NCBI RefSeq assembly: GCF_002304005.1
Contig: NZ_MRCQ01000017.1
Coordinates: 1-64,000 of the forward strand
Direction of reading: 5' to 3'
Source of the DNA: Flavobacterium sp. ACN6
GTDB lineage: Bacteria > Bacteroidota > Bacteroidia > Flavobacteriales > Flavobacteriaceae
DNA: 64,000 bases
Numbering within the stretch: the stretch's first letter is position 1; every line of letters begins with the position of its first letter. This document shows positions 35,949 through 44,457 of the stretch, piece after piece. Both the position numbers and the translations under genes were made by a program. The notes beneath the pieces were generated by a model. The model saw nothing but the letters and a program-made list of their open reading frames with translations, ran no database searches and was not told the DNA's origin.

Positions 35949-37856
35949 TTAATTCTTGGTCAATATTATTTTGGCATTATCATTTCTAGAAATCTGCTCC
36001 ATAAACAAACGGTATTCATCATATTCTTTATTCGAATATTTCCCTTTGTTTAAAAACATAGATCTTTTATAGGTTAATTTGTTATTTTCTTTTTTTATAA
36101 TCTCGGTTCTGTATTCTCCAAATTTTCCTTTTAATTCATAATTCTGAGGAAGAAATTCGACACTAAAACCTTCTGGAAGATTGATCTCAATTTCGTCTGT
36201 ATCTAAATAGCCGCGCTGAATTTGAAATGGATTTTTACGGTTTCTAATTCGTTTTACATTTCCCGTATATTGATTAAAAGCATCTAAAACAAAAATCATT
36301 TTATTGCCAGAAACAGCTCCATAATTGGATGCGCTTAACTGTACATCTTCGGTAAAACAAATATTCTCTTTATCATTGGTAAAAGTTATTTTACCCAATT
36401 TTAAATTATTGATATTGTTCCAATATTCCTTATAATGTTCTTCTTTTTCGTTTGGCTGTAAAGTTTCGATTCTGGCTTTCGCTGCATACTGACTGCCTTG
36501 TGAAGCAATTTTTAAAACGCCTGAGAAATCACCATTTTGATTTATGGTATAAATTCCTTGTCCTATTTGAGTATTTCCCTGATCGTCATAAATCTTAGTT
36601 CGAACAATTTCTCCTCCTTCTGGTTTAACCACCAATACATTTCTGTCATCTGTAAATGTACCCTGATAACCAAATGGATCGTCCTGACTTGTACATTCGA
36701 GCCAGATGTAATTATCGCCGTTTGGAACTGCAAGAATCATATGGTTACCTTGCATAGAAACAAAATCGGATTGAATATCAGATTTATAGCGATCTCCATA
36801 TAAAATAGTGTTGTATGACGGAACATCAACAACTTGTAAAAGTGCTTTGGTATAATTAGATAATGCCTTACAATCTCCATATCCCAAGCGATCAACATCT
36901 GCAGCCATCATTGGTTTCCAGCCACCGATACCAACAGCAATATTGACATATCTGGATTTCTTTTGAACATAATCGTAAATAATCTTTGCCTTTTTTACAG
37001 GATCTTTTTCATCTCCTACAAGTGCTTTTATTTTCGTCTTAGTTTCATCAGGTAAAATTGTAGTTCCATTAAGAACCTTTTCTCCATACCATTTACCAAA
37101 AGCTTCCCAAGTTGTTGCAGTACCATCGACTCCTTCTAAATGAAAACGTTCCAGACCCATCATTACCTTAGGAAAAAGATCTGTATTAGAAGGGCTGAGA
37201 TCTTCCTGCCGCTGTGCTAAAATATTAACCGCTTTATAACTTAACCTTGTATCAGAATCTTCGATTTTTTTTATCTCAAAATCAGAAAAACGAAACTCTT
37301 TCTTTTTAAATCCAAGTTCTTTAGGATAAGTTACGTTTAGCATACATTTTTCTACACTTAAATTATAACTGCTTAAAAAATACCATTGTGGTATAAAAGC
37401 CGTGTTAGAAGTTTCGACTTCACTAGTATAAACAATTGTAAAAGGATAGGAAATAGGTGTATAATCTAAAAACACTACACGATTATCAGAAAAAAGAGTA
37501 CTACCGCTTACAGCGCTCTGGTCTTTAAAATCTTTTCGTTTTATTTTTTTTATTTCATTACCAAAAACATCATAAACAACAGCTTCAATACTTTTTATTG
37601 AAGTTGATTTATCATAATGCTGGTAGGCATCAATATCATTTAAACCTCTATCATTTAAAACGGTTACAACACGTTGCGCTTTGATATTCATACTTCTTTG
37701 TGACGCAATAGTAATATCCATTTGATCTAAACGAAGAACAGCATTCGCATTTTCTTTAAGACTGTCAGAAATTTTTAAAATGGAGTAATCGCTTTTTTGA
37801 GCAAAGAAAGTAATAGTAAAAAAGAAAAATAGTAACGCGCAAAAGAGCTTTTTCAT
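35949..37856 (-). CDS. DUF3857 domain transglutaminase-like protein, active site intact
   Basis: A 635-residue secreted protein with signal peptide (KLFCALLFFFFTITFFAQ), DUF3857 domain (about 50-230), a transglutaminase core with Cys in RLGYGDCKALSNYTKALL, His in SMQGNHMILAV and acidic residue in YIWLECTSQDDP, and a C-terminal beta domain. Such proteins are common in Bacteroidota; they are predicted envelope proteases or cross-linkers, without a clear characterised substrate. First gene of the three-gene DUF3857 run. Confidence 0.9.
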   Translation of the reverse strand: MKKLFCALLFFFFTITFFAQKSDYSILKISDSLKENANAVLRLDQMDITIASQRSMNIKAQRVVTVLNDRGLNDIDAYQHYDKSTSIKSIEAVVYDVFGNEIKKIKRKDFKDQSAVSGSTLFSDNRVVFLDYTPISYPFTIVYTSEVETSNTAFIPQWYFLSSYNLSVEKCMLNVTYPKELGFKKKEFRFSDFEIKKIEDSDTRLSYKAVNILAQRQEDLSPSNTDLFPKVMMGLERFHLEGVDGTATTWEAFGKWYGEKVLNGTTILPDETKTKIKALVGDEKDPVKKAKIIYDYVQKKSRYVNIAVGIGGWKPMMAADVDRLGYGDCKALSNYTKALLQVVDVPSYNTILYGDRYKSDIQSDFVSMQGNHMILAVPNGDNYIWLECTSQDDPFGYQGTFTDDRNVLVVKPEGGEIVRTKIYDDQGNTQIGQGIYTINQNGDFSGVLKIASQGSQYAAKARIETLQPNEKEEHYKEYWNNINNLKLGKITFTNDKENICFTEDVQLSASNYGAVSGNKMIFVLDAFNQYTGNVKRIRNRKNPFQIQRGYLDTDEIEINLPEGFSVEFLPQNYELKGKFGEYRTEIIKKENNKLTYKRSMFLNKGKYSNKEYDEYRLFMEQISRNDNAKIILTKN

Positions 37857-37920
37857 TAGTAGGTATTTTCGTCAAATATATATTATTTTCAGAAATCCTT
37901 AACAAATGTTTAATAAAATT

Positions 37921-38373
37921 TTACTCTCTATTTTTGCTGTCCATAATTATCGTCACTGGACCGTCGTTTAAGAGATTAACTTTCATATCGGCACCAAAAA
38001 TTCCTGTTAGTATTTTTTTACCAAACTCTTTTTCCAATGATTTCACAAAGTTCTCATACATCGGAATTGCAAAGTCTGGTTTTGCTGCTTTTATATAAGA
38101 AGGACGGTTTCCCTTTTTTGTAGAAGCATGAAGTGTAAATTGGCTCACAACAATAATGTCCCCGTCTATATCTTGAACCGAGCAGTTCATAACATCATTT
38201 TCATCTCCAAAAATTCTCATTTTTATAATCTTCCCAGCAAGCCAGTCAATATCTTCCTGATTATCGGCATCTTCAATACCAACTAAAACCAATAATCCTT
38301 TTTGAATGTCGGCAGTTTTTTGATTATCAACTGTTACTGACGCGTGAGAAACTCTTTGAAGAATTATTCTCAT
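37921..38373 (-). CDS. dtd: D-aminoacyl-tRNA deacylase
   Basis: A 150-residue enzyme removing D-amino acids and glycine from mischarged tRNA. The SQFTLHASTKKGNRPSYIKAAKP segment contains both catalytic signatures (SQxTL and the NRPS/cis-GP-like region), and MRIILQRVSHASVTVDN is the standard start. Length is typical. It lies directly downstream of the four-helix-bundle gene, with a heptamer array overlapping the junction. Confidence 0.96.
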   Translation of the reverse strand: MRIILQRVSHASVTVDNQKTADIQKGLLVLVGIEDADNQEDIDWLAGKIIKMRIFGDENDVMNCSVQDIDGDIIVVSQFTLHASTKKGNRPSYIKAAKPDFAIPMYENFVKSLEKEFGKKILTGIFGADMKVNLLNDGPVTIIMDSKNRE

Positions 38374-38376
38374 GGT

Positions 38377-38411
38377 AATTGTGAATTGTAAATTGTAAAT
38401 TGTAAATTCAT
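38377..38411. repeat. Heptameric array, left of four-helix-bundle gene
   Basis: Five units in register: AATTGTG, AATTGTA, AATTGTA, AATTGTA, AATTCAT. It begins 4 bases before the dtd ATG (minus strand) and runs over the stop codon of the four-helix-bundle gene. It is the reverse-complement type of the array at 38775-38802. Confidence 0.8.
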
Positions 38412-38770
38412 ATTGCAGTCATTTTTTGTTTCGTTGTAATTATAATTGAAGCTAAAATTTTATTAATTTCTACAATATCCAATTTTATCGATTTGAATTG
38501 GGTTTCATTTAAATAATTAGATTGAAACAGTAACTCTAACCAATAATCTGTTTCGTTAGCTTCTTTTTGTGCAATTGCTAGTTTATGAATAAAATCTTTT
38601 TTACTTTCTGCCTGCTCAGATTCACGAACTAACGCTCCAATTGATGTTCCGCTGCGAAGCAGTTGTTTACTTAAAATAAATTCTTTTTTCTCTTGATTTA
38701 AAAATTGAAATAATTTCACAATTCTCAAAGCAAAATTAAACGACTTTGTTTTTATAACGTTGTCAGCCAT
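38408..38770 (-). CDS. Four-helix-bundle protein (S23/IVS family)
   Basis: A 120-residue protein of the family first found in 23S rRNA intervening sequences (also the fold of the Avd protein of diversity-generating retroelements). Recognisable pattern: FNFALRIVKLFQFLNQEKKEFILSKQLLRSGTSIGALVRESEQAESKKDFIHKLAIAQKEANETDYWLELL. It forms basic pentamers that bind nucleic acid in characterised members. Here it is free-standing, outside any rRNA or retroelement, inserted between dtd and rsgA and bordered by inverted heptamer arrays on both sides, which suggests a mobile cassette. Confidence 0.9.
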   Translation of the reverse strand: MADNVIKTKSFNFALRIVKLFQFLNQEKKEFILSKQLLRSGTSIGALVRESEQAESKKDFIHKLAIAQKEANETDYWLELLFQSNYLNETQFKSIKLDIVEINKILASIIITTKQKMTAI

Positions 38771-38774
38771 AAGT

Positions 38775-38802
38775 CACAATTAACCATTCATAATTCACAA
38801 TT
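38775..38802. repeat. Heptameric array, right of four-helix-bundle gene
   Basis: Units CACAATT, AACCATT, CATAATT, CACAATT. The last overlaps the rsgA stop codon (38801-38803). Orientation is inverted relative to the array at 38377-38411. Confidence 0.75.
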
Positions 38803-39778
38803 ACTTTCTCAATTCATCACTCGCTTTACGATCTTCATCATAAGTATCGGTACGATAATGTTCGTCATCTCCTTCAAGGATTTTAAGATAACTATTGTAG
38901 CGTGACCAAGCGATCTCGTCTTTTTCCAAAGCAGCTTTAATAGCACAGTGCGGTTCTTCTTTATGCAGGCAGTTGTTAAACTTACATTGATCTTTCAGCT
39001 TGAAAAATTCAGGAAAATAGCCGCTGATTTCTTCTTTTTCCATATCAACAATTCCAAAACCTTTAATTCCCGGCGTATCGATAATTTTTGCATTAAAAGA
39101 CAAATCATACATTTCGGCAAAAGTTGTGGTATGCTGGCCCTGTTTACTGGCTTCAGAAATGTTCTTTGTTTTAAGATGTAAAGAAGGTTCCATAGCATTT
39201 ACCAAAGTAGATTTTCCAACACCTGAATGTCCGGAAAACATGCTCACTTTACCAATCATCATTTCTTTCAATTCGTCAACACCTTTCATTTCGGTCGAAG
39301 AAACACGAAGACATTTGTACCCAATCTGCTGATACACATGCTGCATATACAATTGATCATCAAGTGTTGTTTCATCAAAAGTATCTATCTTATTAAAAAC
39401 CAAAATAGTTTCAATATTATAAGCTTCAGCAGTTACCAAAAACCGATCTATAAAATTAAAAGTTGTAGGTGGATTATTTATGGTTATCAACAAAAAAACA
39501 CGATCAATGTTTGATGCGATAATATGCATTTGATGTGATAAATTAACCGATTTACGAACGATGTAATTCTTTCTCTCGTGAATATTAAAAATCGTTCCGG
39601 TTACAGCATCCGAAGTTTCTTCGAGTTCATAATCTACAATATCGCCTACAGCAATTGGATTGGTGCTCTTAATCCCTTTCATTCTGAATTTCCCCTTCAT
39701 ACGGCATTCTATAAAATCGCCTTTTTTGGATTTTACGGTGTACCAGCTTCCTGTAGATTTATATACGAGTCCTGTCAT
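38801..39778 (-). CDS. rsgA: Ribosome small-subunit-dependent GTPase A
   Basis: A 325-residue circularly permuted GTPase that assists 30S maturation. Motif order is G4 (LVFNKIDT), then G1 (GHSGVGKSTLVNA) and G3 (DTPGIKGFG), with an N-terminal OB fold and a C-terminal zinc site CKFNNCLHKEEPHC. Length is usual. A -7 element TATCTTTGC is present at 39844-39852 upstream. It is separated from the DAHP synthase gene by a terminator, so it is probably transcribed on its own. Confidence 0.96.
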   Translation of the reverse strand: MTGLVYKSTGSWYTVKSKKGDFIECRMKGKFRMKGIKSTNPIAVGDIVDYELEETSDAVTGTIFNIHERKNYIVRKSVNLSHQMHIIASNIDRVFLLITINNPPTTFNFIDRFLVTAEAYNIETILVFNKIDTFDETTLDDQLYMQHVYQQIGYKCLRVSSTEMKGVDELKEMMIGKVSMFSGHSGVGKSTLVNAMEPSLHLKTKNISEASKQGQHTTTFAEMYDLSFNAKIIDTPGIKGFGIVDMEKEEISGYFPEFFKLKDQCKFNNCLHKEEPHCAIKAALEKDEIAWSRYNSYLKILEGDDEHYRTDTYDEDRKASDELRK

Positions 39779-40093
39779 TCTTGAATTTTAGATTGTTGAT
39801 TTTAGTCCCGAAGCCTCGGGACAGATTGAAAACATAAATCTTTGCAAAGATAAATGAATAATTTTAAACATAGCGCACGGTTTCAACCGTAGGGACGTAT
39901 TTGCAATGATATTCATCCTCCCCATGGTTAAAACCTTAGACTATGTAATTTAAAACAAAAATCCCCAAATCTTCTTTCGAAGAAATAGGGATTTTAAAAA
40001 ACAATCTATTTTCAATTAATGATATAAGAAAACTTTAAAATAGTTTTACAAAAACTTAAATTAACTTATATCACTTATATGTTTTAGAAAAAA
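39779..40093. other. Intergenic region rsgA / DAHP synthase
   Basis: Contains TTTTAGA-type heptamers (39787-39805), the TCCCGAAGCCTCGGGA palindrome (39806-39821), a -7 element TATCTTTGC (39844-39852) for rsgA and the terminator at 39957-39995. No gene is supported. Confidence 0.6.
39957..39995 (-). terminator. Terminator of the Phe/Tyr operon
   Basis: Stem AAAATCCC / GGGATTTT with an internal paired CTTCTTTCGAAGAA, followed on the minus strand by a T-rich run. It lies about 100 bases past the DAHP synthase gene. Confidence 0.75.
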
Positions 40094-41176
40094 TTATGCA
40101 TTGAAAATTTTCTCTTGGTGACCAATACTTTCTTGGTGAATTGCTTTGAACATTCTTAAAACAAACTCTTCTGTAAGGCCTTTTTTCTCACCTTCAAGAA
40201 TCATTTTACCTAGGATTTCGTTCCAACGATTGTTTTGAAGAATCGCAACGTTCGCATCTTTTTTCACCTGACCAATTTCGTCAGCTACTTTCATACGTTT
40301 TCCTAATAACTCTAATAAGTTAGCATCAAGTACGTCGATGTTTGCTCTTAATTTTGTCATTTTTTGAGTGTATTGATCTGTAGTATCATCCGTTTTTCTG
40401 ATAGTCAAATCTTTAATGATTTGTTTCAAAACGTCTGGAGTAACTTGCTGTGCCGCATCAGACCAAGCATTATCTGGATCGTAGTGCGTTTCGATGATCA
40501 TACCATCGTAGTTCAAATCTAAAGCCTCTTGCGTTACTTCGAAAATCATTTTACGATCTCCTGTAATGTGAGATGGATCGATGATTAGTGGTAAATCAGG
40601 AAATTTATTTTGCAATTCGATAGCAATCTGCCATTCTGGAATATTTCTGTATTTTGTTTTTTCGTAAGTAGAAAAACCTCTGTGAATAACCCCTAATTTC
40701 TCGATTCCAGCCATGTGTAAACGCTCAACTCCACCTAACCATAAAGCTAAATCTGGGTTTACAGGGTTTTTAACCAAAACGATTTTATCTGTTCCTTTCA
40801 AAGTGTCAGCAATTTCCTGAACAGCAAAAGGGTTTGCAGTTGTACGAGCACCAACCCATAAAACGTCGATATCATGTTCTAAAGCTAGTTTACAGTGAGC
40901 TGCAGTTGCAACTTCAGTACCCATTAATAAACCAGTTTCTTTTTTAGCTTTTTGTAACCATTTCAAACCAATTTCTCCAACACCTTCAAATCCTCCTGGA
41001 CGCGTTCTTGGTTTCCAGATTCCCGCTCTGAATACACTAACTTTTGAATCTTTTAATTCGTGAGCAATTTTCAATACTTGATCTTCTGTTTCTGCACTAC
41101 ATGGTCCTGCTATCACAAGTGGGTGATTTAAATTGAAATCTTCTAACCACTTTCTCATTTCTTTCTTATTTTCCAT
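40094..41176 (-). CDS. Bifunctional DAHP synthase / chorismate mutase
   Basis: A 360-residue fusion. Residues about 1-260 form a type I-beta DAHP synthase (VIAGPCSAETEDQV, FRAGIWKPRTRPGGFEGVGEIGLKWL, VGARTTANPF, IDPSHITGDR), the first step of the shikimate pathway. Residues about 268-360 form an AroQ-type chorismate mutase (LRANIDVLDANLLELLGKRMKVADEIGQVK), which probably also gives allosteric control by prephenate, as in Porphyromonas and Bacillus fusions. It is the last gene of pheA-aminotransferase-tyrA-aroG/Q and starts 12 bases after tyrA. Confidence 0.95.
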   Translation of the reverse strand: MENKKEMRKWLEDFNLNHPLVIAGPCSAETEDQVLKIAHELKDSKVSVFRAGIWKPRTRPGGFEGVGEIGLKWLQKAKKETGLLMGTEVATAAHCKLALEHDIDVLWVGARTTANPFAVQEIADTLKGTDKIVLVKNPVNPDLALWLGGVERLHMAGIEKLGVIHRGFSTYEKTKYRNIPEWQIAIELQNKFPDLPLIIDPSHITGDRKMIFEVTQEALDLNYDGMIIETHYDPDNAWSDAAQQVTPDVLKQIIKDLTIRKTDDTTDQYTQKMTKLRANIDVLDANLLELLGKRMKVADEIGQVKKDANVAILQNNRWNEILGKMILEGEKKGLTEEFVLRMFKAIHQESIGHQEKIFNA

Positions 41177-41188
41177 CTTAATTCTAAT

Positions 41189-42049
41189 TTACTTTTTAGT
41201 TGTTGTTAATCCGTTTAGTATTTCTTTTATTTTATTTGTGCTTTCCATTTCTTCAAAAATGGCATTGTAATTTTCATCTTTCAACAAATCCCTAAACCGA
41301 CTGAGATTTGAAATGTATTCTTCTAATGTTTCGAGGACGTGCTCTTTGTTTTGCTTAAAAATCGGCGTCCACATTGCCGGTGAACTTTTTGCGAGACGAA
41401 CAGTACTTTCAAATCCACTTCCCGCCATGTCAAAAATATCCTGTTCGTCTTTTTCTTTGTTCATTACCGTTTTACCGAGCATAAACGAACTTATGTGCGA
41501 CAAATGCGAAACGTAAGCAATGTGTTTGTCGTGCGAAGTTGGATCCATATATCGAATCCTCATTCCTATTTCGCTAAAAAGCTTTAACGCCTTTTCCTGC
41601 AATTTAAAAGTGGTTTTTTCCACTTCGCAGATAATGTTTGTTTTTCCTTGAAACAAACCTCTAATCGCCGCCGAAGGTCCTGAAAACTCTGTTCCTGCAA
41701 TTGGATGTGTTGCTATAAAGTTTCTTCTTTTTGGATGACTTGCCACTGCTTCGCAAATTGGCTTTTTAGTCGATCCTACTTCAAAAACAATGGTTTTATC
41801 TCCAACCGAATCCAGAACTTTAGGCAAAACTGTCAGCGCCACATCCACAGGAACCGAAACAATTACAAAATCAGCCTCAGCTAATTCTTCAAAGCTTCCC
41901 ACCTGATCGATAACGCCCAAATCAATTGCTTCCTGCAAATGTTTTTCGTTATTATCTATTCCAAAAATAGTGGCATCAGGATGTTGGTCTTTGATGTCCA
42001 GCACCATCGAACCGCCTATTAACCCTATTCCTATTACGTATACTTTCAT
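41189..42049 (-). CDS. tyrA: Prephenate dehydrogenase
   Basis: A 286-residue NAD-dependent enzyme forming 4-hydroxyphenylpyruvate. The dinucleotide site is VYVIGIGLIGGSMVLDI, the catalytic region includes VFEVGSTKKPICEAV and FIATHPIAGTEFSGPSAAIRGLFQGKTNI, and SHLSHISSFML supplies the histidine. ATG at 42049 is preferred over an upstream TTG. No ACT domain is visible, so feedback may depend on other subunits. Third gene of the Phe/Tyr operon. Confidence 0.95.
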   Translation of the reverse strand: MKVYVIGIGLIGGSMVLDIKDQHPDATIFGIDNNEKHLQEAIDLGVIDQVGSFEELAEADFVIVSVPVDVALTVLPKVLDSVGDKTIVFEVGSTKKPICEAVASHPKRRNFIATHPIAGTEFSGPSAAIRGLFQGKTNIICEVEKTTFKLQEKALKLFSEIGMRIRYMDPTSHDKHIAYVSHLSHISSFMLGKTVMNKEKDEQDIFDMAGSGFESTVRLAKSSPAMWTPIFKQNKEHVLETLEEYISNLSRFRDLLKDENYNAIFEEMESTNKIKEILNGLTTTKK

Positions 42050-42121
42050 AATTCTTTTTATTTGAAGCAAACTTTAAATTCCAAATTCCAACCTATTTAA
42101 CCGCAAAGTTCGCAAAGTTTG

Positions 42122-42163
42122 AAATCTAAAATCTACACTCTAAAGTCTAAAATCTAAAATCGA
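42122..42163. repeat. Heptameric array overlapping the aminotransferase 3' end
   Basis: Six units in register: AAATCTA, AAATCTA, CACTCTA, AAGTCTA, AAATCTA, AAATCGA. The last two units include the stop codon and final codons (Arg-Phe-stop) of the aminotransferase. Confidence 0.8.
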
Positions 42164-43299
42164 TCTATCGCTTCTTGTACTTTTTCCTCTTTTACACACA
42201 ACGAGAATCTGATATATCCTTCACCATTACTTCCAAAAATGGTTCCCGGTGTGATGAAAATATGTTTCTCGTATAATATTTCGTCAATGAACTTTTCTGC
42301 TGATTCGATGCCTTCTGGCAATTTTGCCCAGACGAAAAGTCCAACGCCTTCTTTATAAACTTTACAGCCTAATTTTTCTGCTAATTTTTCTGTTAATTTT
42401 CTACGGCGTCTGTAAATTTTGTTTTGCTCTTCGAACCAAGATTTATCACAATTCAACGCTGCAACTGCACCTTTTTGAATTCCGTAGAACATACCGCTGT
42501 CCATGTTGCTTTTTACTTTTAAGATGGCATCGATAATTTCAGGATTTCCTAAAACCATTCCAACTCTCCAGCCTGCCATGTTGAACGTTTTACTTAATGA
42601 ATTTAATTCCAGAGCTACATCTTTTGCACCTTCAACCTGCAATAAACTCATCGGATTATCATTCAAAACAAAACTATACGGATTATCATTAACCAATAAT
42701 ATGTTGTGTTTTTTAGCAAAAGCAACCAATTTTTCAAATAATGCTAAACTTCCTCGCGCTCCTGTTGGCATGTGCGGATAACCTAACCACATAATTTTCA
42801 CTTTCGAAAGATCTAATTTTTCTAAAGCTTCAAAATCCGGTTCCCATTTGTTTTCTTCTTTCAAATCATAATAAACTGGAACAGCTCCAACCAAATTAGT
42901 TACCGAAGTATAAGTTGGATAACCTGGATTCGGAATCAAAACGTGATCGCCTTCATTTAAAAACGCTAACGAAATGTGCATAATTCCTTCTTTTGAACCC
43001 ATCAAAGGCAAGATCTCATTATTAGGATTTAATTCAACGCCAAACTGATCTTGATAGAAATCTGCCATCCCTTTTCTCAACTCCGGTAATCCCTGATAGC
43101 TCTGATAACCATGCCCGTTTTCATCTAAAATTGCAGAAGCAACTGCTTCAATAACTTCTTTCGACGGACTCAAATCAGGGCTTCCAATTGCCATACTGAT
43201 GATAGGTTTTCCTTCAGACATTAGTTGTCTCACCTCTCTTAATTTTGATGAGAAGTAGTACTCTTTAACTAAGTCTAATCGTTTTGCTGTTGTAATCAT
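42154..43299 (-). CDS. PLP aminotransferase, probably aromatic
   Basis: A 381-residue fold-type I aminotransferase. The PLP-lysine is in LNSLSKTFNMAGWRVGMVLGN, with NPGYPTY and NDNPYSFVLND upstream and FSLCVKEE bearing the carboxylate-binding region at the end. Placement between pheA and tyrA indicates transamination of phenylpyruvate and 4-hydroxyphenylpyruvate, the last step for both Phe and Tyr; the specificity itself is inferred. Heptamer arrays lie at both ends (42122-42163 and 43309-43343). Confidence 0.92.
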   Translation of the reverse strand: MITTAKRLDLVKEYYFSSKLREVRQLMSEGKPIISMAIGSPDLSPSKEVIEAVASAILDENGHGYQSYQGLPELRKGMADFYQDQFGVELNPNNEILPLMGSKEGIMHISLAFLNEGDHVLIPNPGYPTYTSVTNLVGAVPVYYDLKEENKWEPDFEALEKLDLSKVKIMWLGYPHMPTGARGSLALFEKLVAFAKKHNILLVNDNPYSFVLNDNPMSLLQVEGAKDVALELNSLSKTFNMAGWRVGMVLGNPEIIDAILKVKSNMDSGMFYGIQKGAVAALNCDKSWFEEQNKIYRRRRKLTEKLAEKLGCKVYKEGVGLFVWAKLPEGIESAEKFIDEILYEKHIFITPGTIFGSNGEGYIRFSLCVKEEKVQEAIDRF

Positions 43300-43308
43300 T
43301 TTTTATTT

Positions 43309-43343
43309 GCTTTAGGCTTTAAGCTGTAAGCTTTAGGCTTTTT
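43309..43343. repeat. Heptameric array upstream of the aminotransferase
   Basis: Five units: GCTTTAG, GCTTTAA, GCTGTAA, GCTTTAG, GCTTTTT. It begins 10 bases upstream of the aminotransferase start codon. Confidence 0.8.
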
Positions 43344-43360
43344 TTAAACTTCTACTTCGT

Positions 43361-43415
43361 GGGCTTCGACTTCGCTCAGCCTGACAATTTATTATTTCAT
43401 CCCGAAGCTTCGGGA
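43361..43415. repeat. Dispersed 28-bp repeat plus CCCGAAG palindrome
   Basis: 43361-43388 is identical to 101-128 (core CTTCGACTTCGCTCAGCC). It is followed by the palindrome TCCCGAAGCTTCGGGA (43400-43415), a member of the family also at 13526, 39806 and 44610. The elements sit inside the pheA-aminotransferase intergenic space. Confidence 0.85.
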
Positions 43416-43454
43416 TTGGAATTTGGAATTTCAAAAAATTGGAATTTCTTTTTC

Positions 43455-44282
43455 CTAAGGTTTAGTATTTTTATATTCTCCCAAAACCTTTAAATATTCT
43501 GCCATTATATTTAGTAACGCTTTGGCTTTTACAAAATCTTTGTATTTCTCAAATGTTACATCTACGAAAAAGGAGTATTTCCAAGGTGTTTCAATTTTTG
43601 GAAGCGATTGAATTTTCGTTAAATTCAGTTTGCAGTCGCTCATTACATTCAAAACTGCTGCCAGACTTCCTCTTTTGTGATCTAATTCAAATTTGATGGA
43701 TGCTCTGTTGATTTCGTTTTCAGGCAAAAATGAATTTTGCTTTTTGACAATTACAAAACGAGTCATATTGTTTTTGATCGTTTGAATTTCCGGCGCGATG
43801 ATTTCTAAATCATACATTTCCGAAGCTACTTTACTCCCTATAGCAGCAATTCCGGTTAATTGTTTTTCCTGAATTCTTCTTGCTGTTTCGGCTGTATCTT
43901 TATCCTCAACCAATTTTATATTTGGATATTGTTTCAAGAAATCCATGCATTGCAAAAGTGCCATTGGGTGCGAATGAACTTCTTTTATATCTTCAATTTT
44001 CTGACCTTTTAAAGTCATTAAATTTTGGTGAATGCTTAAATAATGCTCTCCAATAATGTGTAAATTGTTCTTGTCAATCAAAGCATAATTCGGAATAATT
44101 GGCCCTGCAATCGAATTTTCAATCGCCATTACTGCCTGATCTGATTTTCCAGAAAGAAGGCTGTCAACCAATTCTTCAAAAGACAAACACTCATCAATAG
44201 CCACATTTTCAGAGAAATACTCTTTCACAACCTGATGATGAAAAGAACCTTTTATACCTTGTATTGCAATTTTCGTTGTCAT
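43455..44282 (-). CDS. pheA: Prephenate dehydratase
   Basis: A 275-residue monofunctional prephenate dehydratase making phenylpyruvate. Motifs: IAIQGIKGSFHHQVVKEYF, DQAVMAIENSIAGPIIPNYALI, VHSHPMALLQC, and the catalytic NNMTRFVIV; the C-terminal ACT domain (KRGSLAAVLNVMSDCKLNLTKIQSLP) binds phenylalanine for feedback. It is first gene of the Phe/Tyr operon, and its start codon directly follows an attenuator terminator and a leader peptide gene (44349-44429). Confidence 0.96.
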   Translation of the reverse strand: MTTKIAIQGIKGSFHHQVVKEYFSENVAIDECLSFEELVDSLLSGKSDQAVMAIENSIAGPIIPNYALIDKNNLHIIGEHYLSIHQNLMTLKGQKIEDIKEVHSHPMALLQCMDFLKQYPNIKLVEDKDTAETARRIQEKQLTGIAAIGSKVASEMYDLEIIAPEIQTIKNNMTRFVIVKKQNSFLPENEINRASIKFELDHKRGSLAAVLNVMSDCKLNLTKIQSLPKIETPWKYSFFVDVTFEKYKDFVKAKALLNIMAEYLKVLGEYKNTKP

Positions 44283-44288
44283 ATATTC

Positions 44289-44371
44289 AAAAAAAAATCC
44301 TGATTTTCATCAGGATTGTATATTAGTTTTATTTGTCTTTTATATTTCTCAAATAACCATAGCACAATCCT
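44289..44371 (-). promoter_or_regulatory. Transcription attenuator of the Phe/Tyr operon
   Basis: Terminator: 8-bp stem AATCCTGA / TCAGGATT (44296-44303 with 44310-44317) followed on the minus strand by a run of nine T residues, ending 7 bases from the pheA ATG. Antiterminator: AGGATTGT at the end of the leader coding region (plus coordinates 44364-44371) can pair perfectly over 8 bp with ACAATCCT (44312-44319), which includes the terminator's 5' arm. The two structures exclude each other, as in classical ribosome-mediated attenuation. Confidence 0.9.
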
Positions 44372-44429
44372 TACTTCTACTAAAGAAGAAATAAAAAGAG
44401 TTGCTAAAATAAAAACGGTTAGATGCCAT
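44349..44429 (-). CDS. Phe/Tyr-rich leader peptide of the pheA operon
   Basis: A 26-codon ORF (ATG to TGA) between the promoter and the attenuator. Nine of its 26 residues are Phe or Tyr, with the run RFYFSNSFYFFFS, while free reading frames nearby do not show this. When charged tRNA-Phe or tRNA-Tyr is scarce, a ribosome stalled on these codons would leave the antiterminator free to form; with ample supply, the ribosome reaches the stop and covers the AGGATTGT strand. The product itself need have no function. Too short for usual gene finders. Confidence 0.88.
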   Translation of the reverse strand: MASNRFYFSNSFYFFFSRSKDCAMVI

Positions 44430-44457
44430 TTTGTTTGTGTAATTATTTAAATTCTCT

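Noticed and set aside
38408..38770. Diversity-generating retroelement (Avd-like protein)
   Set aside because: The fold family includes Avd, but there is no reverse transcriptase, template repeat or variable repeat nearby.
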